DNA of 38,900 bases from Welwitschia mirabilis (Eukaryota > Gnetophyta > Gnetopsida > Welwitschiales): positions 227,472,602 through 227,511,501 of the forward strand of contig JBOZIK010000001.1 in NCBI GenBank assembly GCA_051453625.1, in the 5' to 3' direction. The notes beneath the pieces were generated by a model that was given only the letters and a program-made list of their open reading frames with translations, did not search any database and was not told where the DNA came from. The position numbers were made by a program, and so were the translations under genes. Below, one piece after another: positions 22,101 to 35,389 of the stretch (positions are counted from its first letter, which is position 1; each line of letters opens with the position of its first letter).

Positions 22101-22260
22101 CTAGATTATGTAGTGCTACTAGATTAAAGGTAAAGGATATTAGATTACAATTAAGTGATTCTTCAGATTTAAGATAAATGCTATCTAGCTTATTTTTATA
22201 ATATATTTACAATTGTTGATCATCTACTATAAATTAAGTATTGTCAAATAGGTTTTTGGT
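19130..22260 (-). other. 3' non-coding region of the Athila-like element
   Basis: 3.1 kb of AT-rich sequence between the nested element and the end of integrase. No frame on either strand shows domain-like composition. Athila elements often carry a long 3' region, sometimes with an env-like ORF; none could be recognised here. 19130-19200 is locally richer in C and G. Confidence 0.4.
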
Positions 22261-22269
22261 TAGTAAACT

Positions 22270-25200
22270 ATGATTCTAATTTATTTTTAATGCCTCAAAT
22301 ATCATTCCCATGTAGTAACTAATTTTTTGGAAAACTTATGCAATTTCATGTTGTACAATAAAACCTTGTGATCAAGGTTTAAATTTTTCCTTCTAATATT
22401 CTTATCATGGTGATACTTTACTTACTTTTTTTTTAATTTGTTATTAGTATATAGCATGATATGTTATTTCATCTAATTTATTAAGTTGTAGAATTCATTT
22501 TGAATGTTATCTTCATTCTTAAGATTTAATTTTGCATTAACTTCTAAGACTTGTATTGAATTTGTATTGGTAATAGAATTTATTTCTCATAGATGACTTG
22601 GTATGGATTGTAATATTAATAAATTTCTCCATATTATCCTATAATATCATAGTGCATCATTCAAATTATTAAATCACTCTTTATTGAAATTAATGTTTTT
22701 GACTAGTATTCTTTTAATCTCTTGATTGTGATTCTCAACTCCATTATTTTTTTTGTGGATGATAGGTAGTTATAATCTTATGCATGATTCCTATAAAATT
22801 CATTAACATATTCATGGTTTGATTAATAGTATGTTGTTGGACCACTAATGAGAATGTGTGGATGGACAAAATATTATAAAATATATTTTTTAATAAATTT
22901 AATAATGGTTTTTATATCATCATTTTTAGTTTCTTTAGCTTCAATTATAGATATTTTATGACATAGTCAACATGTACAATGATGTATTGATAATCAGTAA
23001 ATTTAGGAAAAAGTTCCCCTAAAATTTATTTTTCAAACATCAAATGGTTTAAATTCTAAGGTTATGTTCATGGGTATCTTGTCTTTCTTAGAAATTCCTC
23101 CTAATCATTATTAATGATCACATTATATGATTTAGTTATGAGAATCTTTGAATAGGATTAGCTAGTAAAACTTTCTTTGTAAGATATTATGAGTAAGTTA
23201 TGTCCATTAAAATTACCTCCATAGTTACTTTTATAATACATTTGCAAAATCATAGCCTACTTTCATTTGTAATGCATCATCATGCAATTTTATTTTTACA
23301 AATGTGATGAGAAAGGATTTTACTAAATATGATCCTTAATTCTTTTAAAGAATTATTTTTATCCTTACTTGATAAATCGTGTAAAACATTTAACATACAT
23401 AAGTAGTTATCAATGTCTACATACTAGTGGTGTTTTCGTCAAGAGTTACTATTTATTGTAAACAACTTCACATTAAAAAATTAATCATCAAAGCTATACT
23501 TAATGTAGTATTCCTTGGATAATTTTAAATGGAAAAGATGATTTATTACTACATTTTCTTATCCTCTCTTATCTGGAACATTTTAGATTAAATTTTTGAA
23601 TAAGAAGTCACCAACATATCATATGAACATGATTAATGTAGTTAGTTGCTAAGAAATTAATAACTAAGTGGTTTGTATAAATTCTAGTTTTACAAATTTT
23701 AAGGTAGTATCATAACTTATCAAGTGTAGAAACTATTATGATTGGTTTCTTTTTTATTATTATAAGACATGCAGTAGATGACATATGACTTATGATTAGT
23801 ATAATACCTTAATACAATCGTTATAGTGGTGTTGTTAGTATCATACATTAGATTAAAAGTTTGTTATTATTTTTTCTTTAAAAGATAAAATGATTTTTAA
23901 CATGAATAATTTAATATAAAATTTTTATAATTTTCTAATAATTCATATTTGACAAATCTTTGATGAAACATTAATGAAACATTAGTCATAACTAGCATAT
24001 GATAGAAACTACTTAATTTTTTTGAGATTTATTAGAGTTGGTAAGGATGTAATAACTTAAATATTTTTAATATTCACAATTATTCCTGTCCTTGATACTA
24101 TATGTTCTATAATAACTTTACTTTTCACCATGAAATGAATGTTCTCTTAGCTTAGTTTTAAGTATTTGTGAATGCAAAACTATAATAACTTGTAAAGCCT
24201 ATCAAGATTTGAATGAATCATTATATAATAAAAAATTGTTCATAAATATTTCCATTAATTCTTTAAGAATATTTTAAAAAAATAAAATTTATATCATATC
24301 TCATTGAAATCTTATAGGTAAATTATACAACATAAAAGATGTTCCTCTGTAAATAAAGGTTCTAAAGGGAACACCATTTATTATTTTATGGTGATTCTTT
24401 GATGATATATAAATTAATTATATCTACTAAATCCATTGAAAACATCCTAGTATTCATGTCCAAAATGTTTTTCCAAGATTTGATCAATGTATGACATAAA
24501 AAAGGGATCCTTATTCATGTCCCTGTTAAGTTTTCTAAATTAAATAGAATCTTATCATTTATCATTTATCTTTGACACTATTATGATTAAACTTACACAT
24601 TCGCTATCAAATATTAAATATATAATGAATCTATTTTATAATCAATGAACTTCATCCTTTCTACCTTTTGTAATTCCATATTTAAACATAAAAGGGGATG
24701 CCTAATGAATTTTACATTTTTTTAATAATTAAATCTTATGAATAAATAAAGTTGTAAAACTCTTTTTTTTAAATCATTATGAGAGTTAAAAAGAGAAAAA
24801 ATCTCATATTATCCTTTAGCATATATATTAATTTAGCTTTATATTTTGGTTTTAGGTTGTTATTAATGATTAAGGACTTATTTTTTTGAATATTAAGGAA
24901 GATGTATCTTAGTTTTTGTGGTAACTCTTTAAGTTCTAACACCTTTTAATATTTAGTCTTCATGCAATGTCTTAATTATATAGGGGTCAAAAGAGTAATA
25001 CATTTTTTATGATTGTAATTTATCACATTATGTCCTAATACTTAATAGGTAATCATGTTCATTTTCTAGGAATAATTGAATAAAATCTCTTATGAAAAGT
25101 GTCTTAGTTGAAATATCAATAAATTTTAGTTCTTATCTACTCGAGAATTATTCCTTGTGGTCATTTGGATTTAAAACATTTATGTTTATTTTAATATTGA

Positions 25201-25560
25201 TAAATGTAAATTGAATAAACTAGTTTACTAATATATATTTATATCCATAGTGGTCAATTAAGGTTTTTTAAAAATAATTAAAAAGAACTTATACTAATTT
25301 TCAAAATGAAAAAGTTTATAAGGTGTAATTCTTAATCTTGTTTTACTAAGACATTCTCAATAATTTCTAAAACATTTTATATAGAATAATATATTAATTA
25401 TAAAATCATGCTAGTGTTAGAAAATTCTATTAATTATAAAGTTTTATAAAGATTTGAGGGCATGATATTGATATTAGCATCTAAATCAAGTAATAAAAGA
25501 GACACCTTTTTTCCCTTCATGATCAGTAAAATGGTTGATAACCTAGGATCTTTATCTTTA
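22270..25560 (-). pseudogene. pol: Athila-like pol: protease, RT, RNase H, integrase
   Basis: All pol enzymes are readable on the minus strand. Protease (25560-25330): LLLDLDANINIMP, the aspartic protease active site region (usually D-GA--N-MP), with its Ala/Gly changed. RT (about 24700-24110): FIIYLIFDSECVSLIIIV, RKLNRDMNKDPFF, and FMNNFLLYNDSF at 24232-24246, where the catalytic FMDD has become FMNN. RNase H tail (about 23550): NHLFHLKLSKEYY. Integrase (23300-22270): a YGGNFNG zinc-binding region, LGGISKKDKIPM, FDV-stop-KINFRGTF where the stop is TGA in place of Trp, and DKNIRRKNLNLDHKVLLYN near the C-terminus. Domain order fits Ty3/gypsy. Many frameshifts and stops leave it dead. Confidence 0.88.
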
Positions 25561-27059
25561 TACGATATTTCTTCTTCATCATTTACATGATGTTTTCAAC
25601 TAATTATACTTATTTAATGAATTCTATTTTTCACTAGAATATAAAAATCTTTAATATATTTGAACAAAAAGGGTTATCCTTAAAAGCTTAGACTAGTGGA
25701 GTTCTTAATTTTACTTATCCAAATATTTTATTTAAATATTCATCTTTGATGAGATCTTATTTTAGCTATCTAGAAAATTGTGACATAGCTATTAGCTTAG
25801 TTATTACAACTAAGGATATAGAGGTAGTGGAAGTCTCCTTTTTTTTAAACTTAGCATATTTTTATTTTAATTTTATTATATTATATCCTTTGGGTTCTTT
25901 TTGGATGCCTTTATAATTTTAAGATCCTTTCTCCCCTAGATCCTTAATAATCTAGCATTAATTATATCTCTTTCTACTTCTCATCATGATAGATTATGCA
26001 TGTTTAGAAGGTTTGTTAATAATAGAATAGACCTAGATTTTTCTTATGGCTAAAGTCTATTAACATTTTTTTTTTATGTTTCTAAACTCTTTTATTTATC
26101 AAGTTCATATTTTATTCTATGCCCTATGTTATCATTTATTATTGGTAATATTATCTCAATTGAAAATTATTACTATTTCTTTCACAAGGTTTAACTTGAA
26201 GTAGAATTTTGCATTAATGATATTGTGAATTACATTAGCTAAAAGAGGCCTAAAAAATTAGGAAATTCCCATGGAACTAATAAAATCTACAATTAAAAGA
26301 GCTCAAATATTAGTAAAAACTTTACAAATTTATATGTGATAAGAATGTCAAGTTTAATATTTAGATTTAATCATAACCTCTTAAGAGGGATTTGATCCCT
26401 ACATATCTTCATCATAATTGATTCAAACTAAAAATAAAGCATTGATAATCTCATGTACATGGGTATTCCCATTGTACATATATTTAAAGTAAATAAATAT
26501 ATTGAAATGTCCTTCATGTATGAACTCTACTAATATGTTGGTCTTTATTGGTAATTTTGCTATTCTTGTGATTGTGGAATTTAGTTATTGGAAAAAATTA
26601 GTTGTGAAGGTGGAGTTCTAGTTATATAAGTGAAAGGAATATTACCTTGGAATACTACCCTTATTTATTTGACTATGTTAAGGATGTATTGTTATGTTCC
26701 ATATGATCAAGATTAATTTCTAATTTATTCAAAAAGAACACATAATTTAGAGTTCTTAATATTTTTTAGTTAAAAAATTATTTCTTTTTATTGTATTAGA
26801 GGTATGAAAATTTGAACTTACTAAGGAGCAAGTTATTATGGCATTATATATTGTATTAGAAATATAGAAGTTTGTACGTGAGCTATAATTTTTATTTATG
26901 TTTATTGGGTGAACATTATACTCATTTCTTCCTACATATTATTCATGATTATAGTGTGTTCTTAAGAAAAAGAAACTTGTTTAGTTGGTCTTATTGGTTA
27001 TCTTTTACTTTGGTTAACCAATTATTCCAAGATCTTGAAAGATTCTTGCAGTATTTTAT
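25561..27059 (-). pseudogene. Probable C-terminal gag/spacer of the Athila-like element
   Basis: Lies between the gag core and protease, where gag C-terminus and zinc knuckle belong. I could not pick out a zinc knuckle or a convincing frame. A plus-strand open frame at 26872-27063 is a chance frame. Confidence 0.35.
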
Positions 27060-27500
27060 TTAATAATTTTCTCTTTAGCTACAAAGTGAACATGTTTGCT
27101 CACATACTTATCTAAATCCTTAATGAATATCTATAATAGTTGATGGAATTAAAACCTAGGATGAGGATTCCATTGATAAAGTTCATAGAAATAATCATGT
27201 GATTTCTTATAGTTCTCTTTATTCTTCTCTTAAAGATACATTAGTTATTTTCTTAAGCTATATAATTTACCATTAGCAAGAAATTTCCTCATAAAGTAAT
27301 TCTTGAATTCCTCCTAATATAATTGGACTTTATAGGATTTATAATTAGAAGTTTTCTTTATTTTTAAAGGCTATCCTACATGCAATTATCTTTATGTTAT
27401 CTATAGCTAAAGGTTCTAAGATTCTTAACATATTCTCAAACTTTATTTGATGTGTTATAGAATCATCATTGTCTCTTTTATGAGATAAGGGTAGTAGTTG
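27060..27500 (-). pseudogene. gag: Gag core of the Athila-like element
   Basis: The minus strand reads SITHQIKFENMLRILEPLAI near 27470-27410, then a broken stretch, then KKITNVSLREE near 27250 and a YFYELYQW-like segment near 27170. These fall in the order of the plant gag domain: a HI-EF---C phrase, LFPFSL, then LR--I--F-Q---E-LYE-WERFK. The middle motif is badly damaged (IACRIAFKNKENF). Position upstream of protease supports the call; alone the sequence match would be modest. Confidence 0.5.
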
Positions 27501-27702
27501 TATGTTTCTTTCTTCTACATTAGGTGTAGATGCAAATACTAGTGGTTCATCTTGGATTTATACTTATTAAAAGTTTATATTTTTTAGAGTTTGTCTTGGA
27601 TTTATACTTACATTTAAAATATTATAAGATTTAAAATTTTCAAAATAAGATTATTGCATAGAAGTTATCCTAACTAAGTTTTTTGGTAAGTAAGATGATA
27701 AA

Positions 27703-27792
27703 TGTAATACCCAATGTTCTAATAAGAAATGTTACTTTCAAAATGTAACATCCAATATTTACAATCGAAAAATGTTACTTTCATTAAAATGT
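27703..27792 (+). repeat. Two-copy tandem repeat starting TGTAATACCC / TGTAACATCC
   Basis: Two units of 41 and about 46 bp, each with TGTAA(T/C)A(C/T)CC at the start and AAATGTTACTTTCA near the end. Many plant chromovirus LTRs start TGTAACACCC, so this could mark the left end of a plus-strand LTR inserted in the Athila leader. No matching end or second copy was found. Confidence 0.4.
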
Positions 27793-28435
27793 TAATATAA
27801 ATTAAATCACACATGGCTCACCCTCCTCAAAATACACTAAATATTCATCTTTCCATAAATAATTAAAAATAACTTATTACAAGAAATGATTAAGTGATAA
27901 TTAATTCAACAATAATTTATGGGATGATGATTATTCTAACATGTTATATTAAAGGTTCTACAATTTTGAATATGCAGTTTTTGAAGAAAATTAGAATTTA
28001 TTGCTTCTAGTATTATAAATTCAAGTAGGTATAATCAAGAATACACATGATTCAATTTGGAAAGTATCCTCAAGATCATAATAATTACATCACTGAAAAT
28101 TTAAGATTCATAAAGAACTACAAGTATCAATCTAAGATAAATTTTTTAACATAAGCCGGAATAATAATTTTTATCTCTCTATGCCCTCCTTGGCATTTAA
28201 GCTCTATTTTTACCACCTGTTTACATAAGAAATATGGAATGAGAATTATGAATATTTCATAGCTCTGGGTATGGTCCAGGTAAGACAAGATTAAGATTTC
28301 AAGTCTCTAGATTTTATAAGGAAAGAGTCAAGAATTTCCAAGAAATGATGAACATTTCAAGAATTTCAAATGACAATCTTACAGAAATGATATGAGAAAT
28401 AACTAGTTTTTCAATAAATTTTTCATAAAAAATAT

Positions 28436-28670
28436 TTTTCCTTAACTATCTCATTTGGAAATTTATGGGATCCACTACCTCTCTTGGTGATATGTGAATT
28501 TATCATAATATTTCATATTCTCTTACTCCATTGCATCATTTAGTAATTTTTGAAGCCCATTACCTCATTCAAAGATCTGGGATTAATTAATCAATCAATC
28601 CTAGTACCTCCTTTGGTGATCTGTGGGTTCTCACATCTCATGACCTCATTTATCAATCTATGAAAAACTC
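28436..28670. repeat. Degenerate tandem repeat, about six units of 32-50 bp
   Basis: The core near TTACCTCATTTGGTGATCTGTGRG recurs: CTATCTCATTTGGAAATTTA, CTACCTCTCTTGGTGATATG, CATTACCTCATTCAAAGATC, GTACCTCCTTTGGTGATCTG and TGACCTCATTTATCAATCTA. Period and sequence vary. It is located in the 5' leader region of the Athila-like element or in an LTR inserted there. Confidence 0.6.
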
Positions 28671-31307
28671 ATTTCCATAAGATTACAAGAGTCTAATATA
28701 TCAAAGGAAGCATGAGAAAGATATATTAACAAAATGTAAATTCTCGATAAGAATAACTTGGATTTAGTTCCATAAGGGTTGTCAACAAAGATAGTAGAAG
28801 ATATGATTCATAACTATCATATACCTATTTATGTATTAAAAAATGCATATCTAACATCTTTATAATATTTTTAAGAAAATGTGTGAAAAAAGAAACATGA
28901 AAAAGGATGCATACAAGGAAAGGACCATTCAAGGATGCAAGAATAAAATGGAATCATACCTATACTTGGTTGTAGTATGTAAAGGCTTCAAGACTCTTTT
29001 AAGATTTCAAAGTTTCAAGGTTATCTAAGATCTAAGTTGAAATTACCAAGATTTAATATGAAGGGTTTTCTTAAATATATGCAAACTACAAGAAGAAGGG
29101 AGTCCTATTGATAACATGAGGATGTGGGGGTATAGGAAGACTCAAGAATATGAAGAAACACCATTATGCAATAAATGTGGTGGAGGTTTCATAATGCCTC
29201 AACATTACTTTGCCTAATTACTAGATGCATAATAATTCATCACAACAACAATTGCTTATTTTGCAAAATAATGATCATTAAAAGGATTCCTATAAGAACT
29301 AAATTCTTTAACATAAGGGAAGGAACAAGTTAGTCATAATATATAGTCCTTTTATGTTCCAAAAATAATCATTACTGATAACTCCATAATTCAATAAATA
29401 AATGCCAGAATTTCAAGAGCATGCCAATACTTTTTTCATGATAAGAAAAAAACATTTAATTGAAAGTTAATCAAGATAATATAATTAGAAATAATGTTCA
29501 AATAACATCAAGATAAAATTATTATCATCTCTAAATATTTAGCCATTTACGATATTTTCTTATGCCTGTAAGACATGAAATTTAACTATATTATTTACTT
29601 TGTATTTATTATAATACTAAAATAACTCTTAGGCTAAATTTTATAATCTTTTAAAATTTGAAATGTAACAATAAAAGATACTATCTTGATTATTCTATTG
29701 AATTCCATTAAAGGAATAATATTATAAAGGATTTTATTGAGATATTATAGTAGGGTTAAAACCTCATCATAGTATAGGTGTTTTTTATTTTTTTGAAAAA
29801 TTCATTCTTAATATATTTGAAGATTAACTTAAGCTAAATAAAGGTATTAAAATTAAAAATGTTATAATGAATCTTATAATATATGATGCTAGTAAAAATT
29901 GAACTTGAATTATAGTTAATAGTTTAATTCAAATTTAAGAATGTTAACAAACTTACTTTCTAAGTTAAAAACATTATGGTATTGTATTGCTAATTCCATA
30001 GTTGGATATGATATTAACATTTGCTATAGTATATTCTAATCTGTAATTTTGATTTTATAAATATTATTATCAAATTTTAGTCTAAAGTTTTACCTATAGT
30101 TAGCATATCTAATATATTCAAGTTATTTTAACTTTAAAAATTTTCTTCTTAAGTATTTAAAGACTAATTAGATATACCCAAACTATTACTATTCCTATTT
30201 CTGTTATCATTTATGTTTATCCTTGTTAGATAGGTGATCTTCTAAAGTAATGAAGTTATTCCCCTTATTCCTTCTTAAACTAAGTTGAATTTAGATAGTC
30301 TTATTAACTAACTACATTTCCTTGGCTTATATTTATTTATTTGTAACATATAGGGTTGTCCTCAATTTAAATATGAAATTATTCCTTTAGTACACATGGT
30401 TATATTATAGGGTCATAAATATTTGACTACTTCTTTAGAAGCGAAAAAGTTATTATTATTTTTAACATTTATTTTATTGACAGAGGTTTCTAACTATAAA
30501 TAAGCCTAAAATAAGGTATAATTCAACTAATCTTTAGTTGATTGAAAAATGTCTTCATATAATCTGAGTTTGTCTAACTAGGATTTGATAGGAGTTTTTA
30601 TATAAGTTTAGAAGAGGTCCAAATTTTTCTTTAAAAAAGTGAAAATTATAACCTAGAGTTTCTCCTACCTATATAATCTATAAAATTCTTTTGCAAAGTT
30701 CTATTTACTAGTAATTGATTTTCTAGATTTGATGTTTTAGGTTTTAACTATTAATGTTCCACTTCAACTTTAAATTAAATGGAAATTCTCTTAAGGTTAC
30801 ATAATTTCTCAATGTTGAGCTATTATCAGTTTGTAGAGTTAATGGCCAATTATTCTCATGATAACATTAATTTTATTTTTTCTTTAGATTGAGAACTTTA
30901 TAAATCAAATACAAAGTTAAATATCTATTATAAGTATTATTTACTCAATTTCTTTAGAATTTTAATCATGTATATGAAGTAAACATTATCAGTATCACTA
31001 TGGTTTCATATCTTTTAGAAGAATTTATTTTTATTTTTTATCTTTAATCATAGTAAATATTTTATAAATTATAAGATAGACTATTTTTCTATTAACAAAC
31101 ACATTTTTAAAATTAAACTATAAGGTTAGTTATAAATACATAGATTCTAAAGTTTGATGTAGCCTACTTTCAAGATGTTTGTATGTCCTTCCTTCTAAGA
31201 TCCTATACATCTCTTAGTATTATACCCATTAGACTTATAAAATGATGATTATTTTTATAAAATTTTTAATTTGTTTTAATTAAAATAAATTTTTAAGAAC
31301 CAAAATA
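28671..31307. other. No gene recognised; leader or further insertion
   Basis: AT-rich sequence between the tandem repeats and the candidate 5' LTR. No domain-like frame was found on either strand. At about 4 kb this is too long for a simple leader, so undetected insertions are likely. Confidence 0.4.
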
Positions 31308-31325
31308 ATAACCATAAAGACATCA
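31308..31325 (-). other. Candidate primer binding site of the Athila-like element
   Basis: The minus strand reads TTTGATGTCTTTATGG from 31328. Only 7 of 18 positions match the tRNA-Asp site, with 6 transitions and 5 transversions. Its value lies in its position, directly at the LTR end deduced from the paired repeat at 12045. Confidence 0.3.
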
Positions 31326-31327
31326 AA

Positions 31328-32600
31328 CCGCTACTCTATTTTAATAAGAAGGCTATTTTTACAAATTATTAAGGTATAATGACTAAAAGAATGAATAACA
31401 AGAAATAATATAAAATAAAGTTAAAAATTAAATAAATAAAAACAAGGAAAAGAAATGAAAAATTCATCTAATTCAAAATAAACTAAAAGAAATACTCAAT
31501 AAAAATAAAAAAGGGGGAAAAGGAAATAAAGTAATCTAGAAGAAAGTTTACTATAACTTCAAAGAAAATGGCTTAAGGTTTTAAATTTGAAACTTGAAAA
31601 TAAAAGGTATCTAATCAATATATTTCAAGATTTTAGATCACTAATGTTTCCCTAGAAATACAACCAAATAAATGATGATGATGATAAACTAACTAAGATA
31701 ATTAATGACTAGTCAATCGTATTCTATAAAAGTTATTAAATGTGGATTTGAAATAATAGAAACTAGGCTTGAGCTAATTTCATATAAGTAATGAATTTTC
31801 CCAATTAATAAATGAAAATGAAATTCATAAAATTAAAATATAATTAATTTGAAAAAAGTAAAAAGATATAATTAATTTCAATGTTCACATGCATGTAAAA
31901 ATGAAGATGAATAATATCAATTCTATAATGTTAAGAGTCTCTTATCTTATTAATACTAAATTTAATTATAAAGTATGATTTCTTGTAAATTGCTTTCCTA
32001 ATGAATCCATGAATGAATTACATATCATAGAATAGAAGATAAATGATAATTTACTATAGGATTTATATCATACATTGAAATAATTACATACATGAAAAGT
32101 TAACATACAATAAAATAAAATAAATAAAATAGAATAAATTCAAGTTGTATATTATGTAAGTTACTCTTCCATTTGAATTAAACTTGAAATAATGATAGGA
32201 AAACAAAACAAATAATAGAAAGAAAAACAACAAACAAAGTAATCTAATTTACTCATATTCTGATAGTATTTTAACAAGAAAGCCTTAAATGAATTGTATG
32301 TCATGGAATCAAATTGAAGATGTAGTATAATTAAATAAAAATCAAATTCATCATAAAGATAATTAATTTAGAAGAGAAATTAAAACCAAATTTCCAAGTA
32401 AAATCAACAATTCAAAATCCCCTTTTACTAAAAATGGTTATATTTATAATGGAATTAAAAAGGAAATTAGTAAAAATTACAAAAGGGGTTAATCTCAAAC
32501 TAGATATGAATGAATAGAATTTGTATTAAGGCGAAATGTTAACCTATTAAAAATAAATTTTTATTAAACTAAGATATAAAAAGATAACATTAAAAATACA
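31328..32600 (-). repeat. 5' LTR of the Athila-like element
   Basis: Paired with 12045-13640 in the same orientation. The stretch 31670-32550 aligns block by block with 12745-13620. A purine-rich stretch at 31380-31550 lies inside it. The right limit is uncertain because the match ends gradually after TTAAGGCGAAATGTTAACC near 32528. Confidence 0.55.
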
Positions 32601-33544
32601 CAAAAGGACTTGAATAGTTAACATGTTACAAAGCAAAATAGGGGAAAAAAGGAAACTAGAGCTAGAGTGGAGAATAAAAATAACACATCATGTATCATAA
32701 ATAGGATAACTAATATACAATTCATTAGATCAATGCTGTAAAAGCTACATGAAAAAATTAACCTTAAGTTAGAACTTCTTTACTTGAGTGTAAATCTAAA
32801 AATAAATGTTATGTAAAATATTTTTCTCTTCTTTAGTTTAAAAAAAAAATGGATATTAGAAGATACATGCTCTCAAAATTTAGGTTGTACCTCTACTTTC
32901 AAATCTAGCATAGGAGAATAGGATAAATAATAATTAAAGGAATTTGAAGTAGTTATTGTTATTGAGAAAATATCCAAAAAAAGCCAAATATTTAGAAACT
33001 TAAATTTTAAAAAGCATATTACATGTCTAAATGTAGTATTCTTGGTAAAATAGTGATGCTAGAATATATGAATAAATTCATATATATTAACATTAAGGAA
33101 AAATAGGATTATGGATTATAATAAACTAAAGATAACTTCCAATGAGTAATCATGATGAAGAAAATACTAAAGAAAATGTTTACTTTTAGAAAGTGTAGGA
33201 AGTTCTCAAAGATTGCAAAAAAAGATTAGCCAGAATTCCTTGATTTTTTATTTATGTTAAAATATGTTTAAATGATCAACAAGTGCTATCAAAATATAAA
33301 GAAACTAGAATGAAATATGTGGCTTATATATTAAGATTATAGAACTAGTTTTCTACTAAAACCCTTCAATATTTCTTTCTATAGATTCATCTAAATGTAG
33401 GTGATAAGAAAGAAAATTATAAAGTTAAAAGAAAAAAGTTTAAATAATAGATAAAGCACCCTAAAGATGGTGAAATGACTTCCAAGATATCCATTAATCT
33501 ATAATTCAAACATAATTAAGAGAAATCACATCCTTTGAAAACCA
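32601..33544. other. No gene recognised; possibly 3' end of the LINE
   Basis: AT-rich. It follows the LINE reverse transcriptase on the minus strand and could hold its 3' UTR, but no clear poly(A) or poly(T) tail was found. Confidence 0.35.
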
Positions 33545-35330
33545 TCAAATTGCAAGCCTTGAGTTTGTAAAGATAATAGCAAATATGCTTAAAATGAGAC
33601 TACCTCTTGCTTGTACATTTGTCCATAATTGTATTAGCACATGCTACTTGATAAAACTATGAATTTTCATGGAATTAGTTTGGACATTCTCCAAGATTCG
33701 TCTTACTTTTTTAGCCACTAATTCCCTAAAAATATCATTATTTATCTTTTGTAACTTTAATAACTACTCTTTTAGTTTTAAAGTGTAAGCATAAAACTAA
33801 CACATGGCTTTGGATTCAATGGACAAGATATTACATTCTAATGGTATCATAGGAAAATGTATTTAAATCTTTACCTTAAGTTCATCTAGTTAGAACAATT
33901 TATGTACTCTTTCAATATCTTTCCAATTTCGTTCACTGATATGTAGCCCCCAAACTGGGCATCCATATAAAATAGTGGGATACATGATGGACTAGAAAAC
34001 TTATCAATGAACTTTTTAAACCCAAATTCTTTGTGAACTACATTTATTTTTTATAACATAGAAAACTTTAATAACTTGTTTCTATCACCATCTTCAATAG
34101 TAAGAAAACCCCAAGTATCCAAAAGCTTCTATTATTTTAATCTTTACTTCATTAAATTTAAAATTAAATTAGGTGTTCTTAATGTTCCAGATCATCAATT
34201 TAGTTTTTTGGGTATTTACTATCAAGCTAGAGGATTGGCAAAAATTTTCAATTTTTGAATCATGTTTTTCATACCCATTTCCAAAGTAGAAATCAAAGCC
34301 ACATCATCTGCATAAAGGAGAAATTAGACTGCCAATGATTCTATCCTAATAGCATAGTAATTATGTTCTTTGTAGAGCCAATCTTATAACTCATTAATGA
34401 AGAGATCAAAGAGTGTTAGAGAAAGAGGAAATTCCTATTTTACTCCTATTATAAAGTAAAATTTAAAACATCTTTTTTAATCAAAGTCTTTTATTTCAAT
34501 TATATCCTCTTCATATAATCTTTGCATAGTAGTAAGAATATCAAGAGGAATTTCAATATGATTAAGCCACATTCATAATTTGGTACAATTGACTGAATCA
34601 TAAGCTTTTAAAAAAATAATGAAATAAATAAGAATTTTTTTGTTTATATTCTTTGTAGAATCTATACAACGCCTTAATGTAAGCAAATGATCAATAGTGA
34701 AATGATTTTGGAAAATTGTTATGATATTATTTACTTTTGCCCAACTACTAATCTTCTATTTAAGAAGTATGTCAAAAATCTGTACAAAAACATTACTTAC
34801 CACTATTATTCTATAATCATTTAGGTTATTCTTATCTCCTTTTTGGAATAGGAAAACTACCTTGCTTGTTGTCCATTCACAATTCAATTTGTTTGTTACT
34901 ATAAAATTTAATATTTTTCTAATTTATTTTTAAATTAAATCTCTAGCTTACTTAATTAGGTCAATGTATAAATCAATTGAATGCATGATCTTTTCATTAG
35001 CTAATCTATTAATGATAGCCAAAATGTTTTCAAAAGTAAATTATAGAGGACTTTGATAATTAACAATAAATCTTTTCTCACCTGCATCTTAGATATTACA
35101 TAAAAAGAGAAATTTATAGTTGATGATTCCTGGCACTATAAAGAATTCAAAAATTGAAGATCTTTTTTGATCATGAAAATAAAATGTTCTTATTTATGTT
35201 TAATAAATCGTCTCTTTTATTTCTAATAAGGATTTTGTATCTTTTTCTTTAAGATCCTTTTTTATCAACTTCTAATTTTATTAAAGTTATTTTTAAAATA
35301 TTCTTTCATTTCATGATTTAACTAGATTAG
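33545..35330 (-). pseudogene. LINE-type (non-LTR) reverse transcriptase ORF2, decayed
   Basis: On the minus strand, in order: a linker region (35330-34950); CEWTTSKVVFLFQKGD then NNLNDYR near 34880-34820; a KAYDSVNCTKL motif near 34605; EFPLSLTLFDLFINEL near 34425-34385; LLYADDVALISTLEMG with the catalytic YADD codons intact at 34303-34314; VNTQKTKLMIWN near 34225; YPTILYGCPVWGLHISE near 33985-33935; and a C-terminal LECNILSIES-AMC block near 33835. These are the conserved RT blocks and the LYG--VWG region of LINE ORF2, which copies LINE RNA at the nicked target. The endonuclease domain was not found. Stops and frameshifts are many. The LINE clade is not assigned. Confidence 0.88.
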
Positions 35331-35389
35331 TGCTTATATAGAAGAAAGGAGATCAAGATATTTATATCTATATTTTTATCACAATGCTT

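Larger units (their letters stand above)
12045..32600 (-). mobile_element. Athila-like Ty3/gypsy retrotransposon, decayed, with nested insertion
   Basis: Gag (about 27.5-27.06 kb) and pol (25.56-22.27 kb, order protease, RT, RNase H, integrase) lie on the minus strand between two direct repeats at about 12045-13640 and 31328-32600. These are in the right places for 3' and 5' LTRs. Another LTR element is inserted at 14147-19120. Removing it leaves about 15.5 kb, long for Athila (usually 10-12 kb), so further insertions are likely, for example around 27.7-31.3 kb. Family evidence: integrase and RT motifs that align best with Athila, and a tRNA-Asp-type PBS candidate. No env-like ORF was recognised. 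Confidence 0.6.

Noticed and set aside
26872-27063. 63-residue open frame (+)
   Set aside because: Lies opposite decayed gag of the Athila-like element and has no recognisable features.
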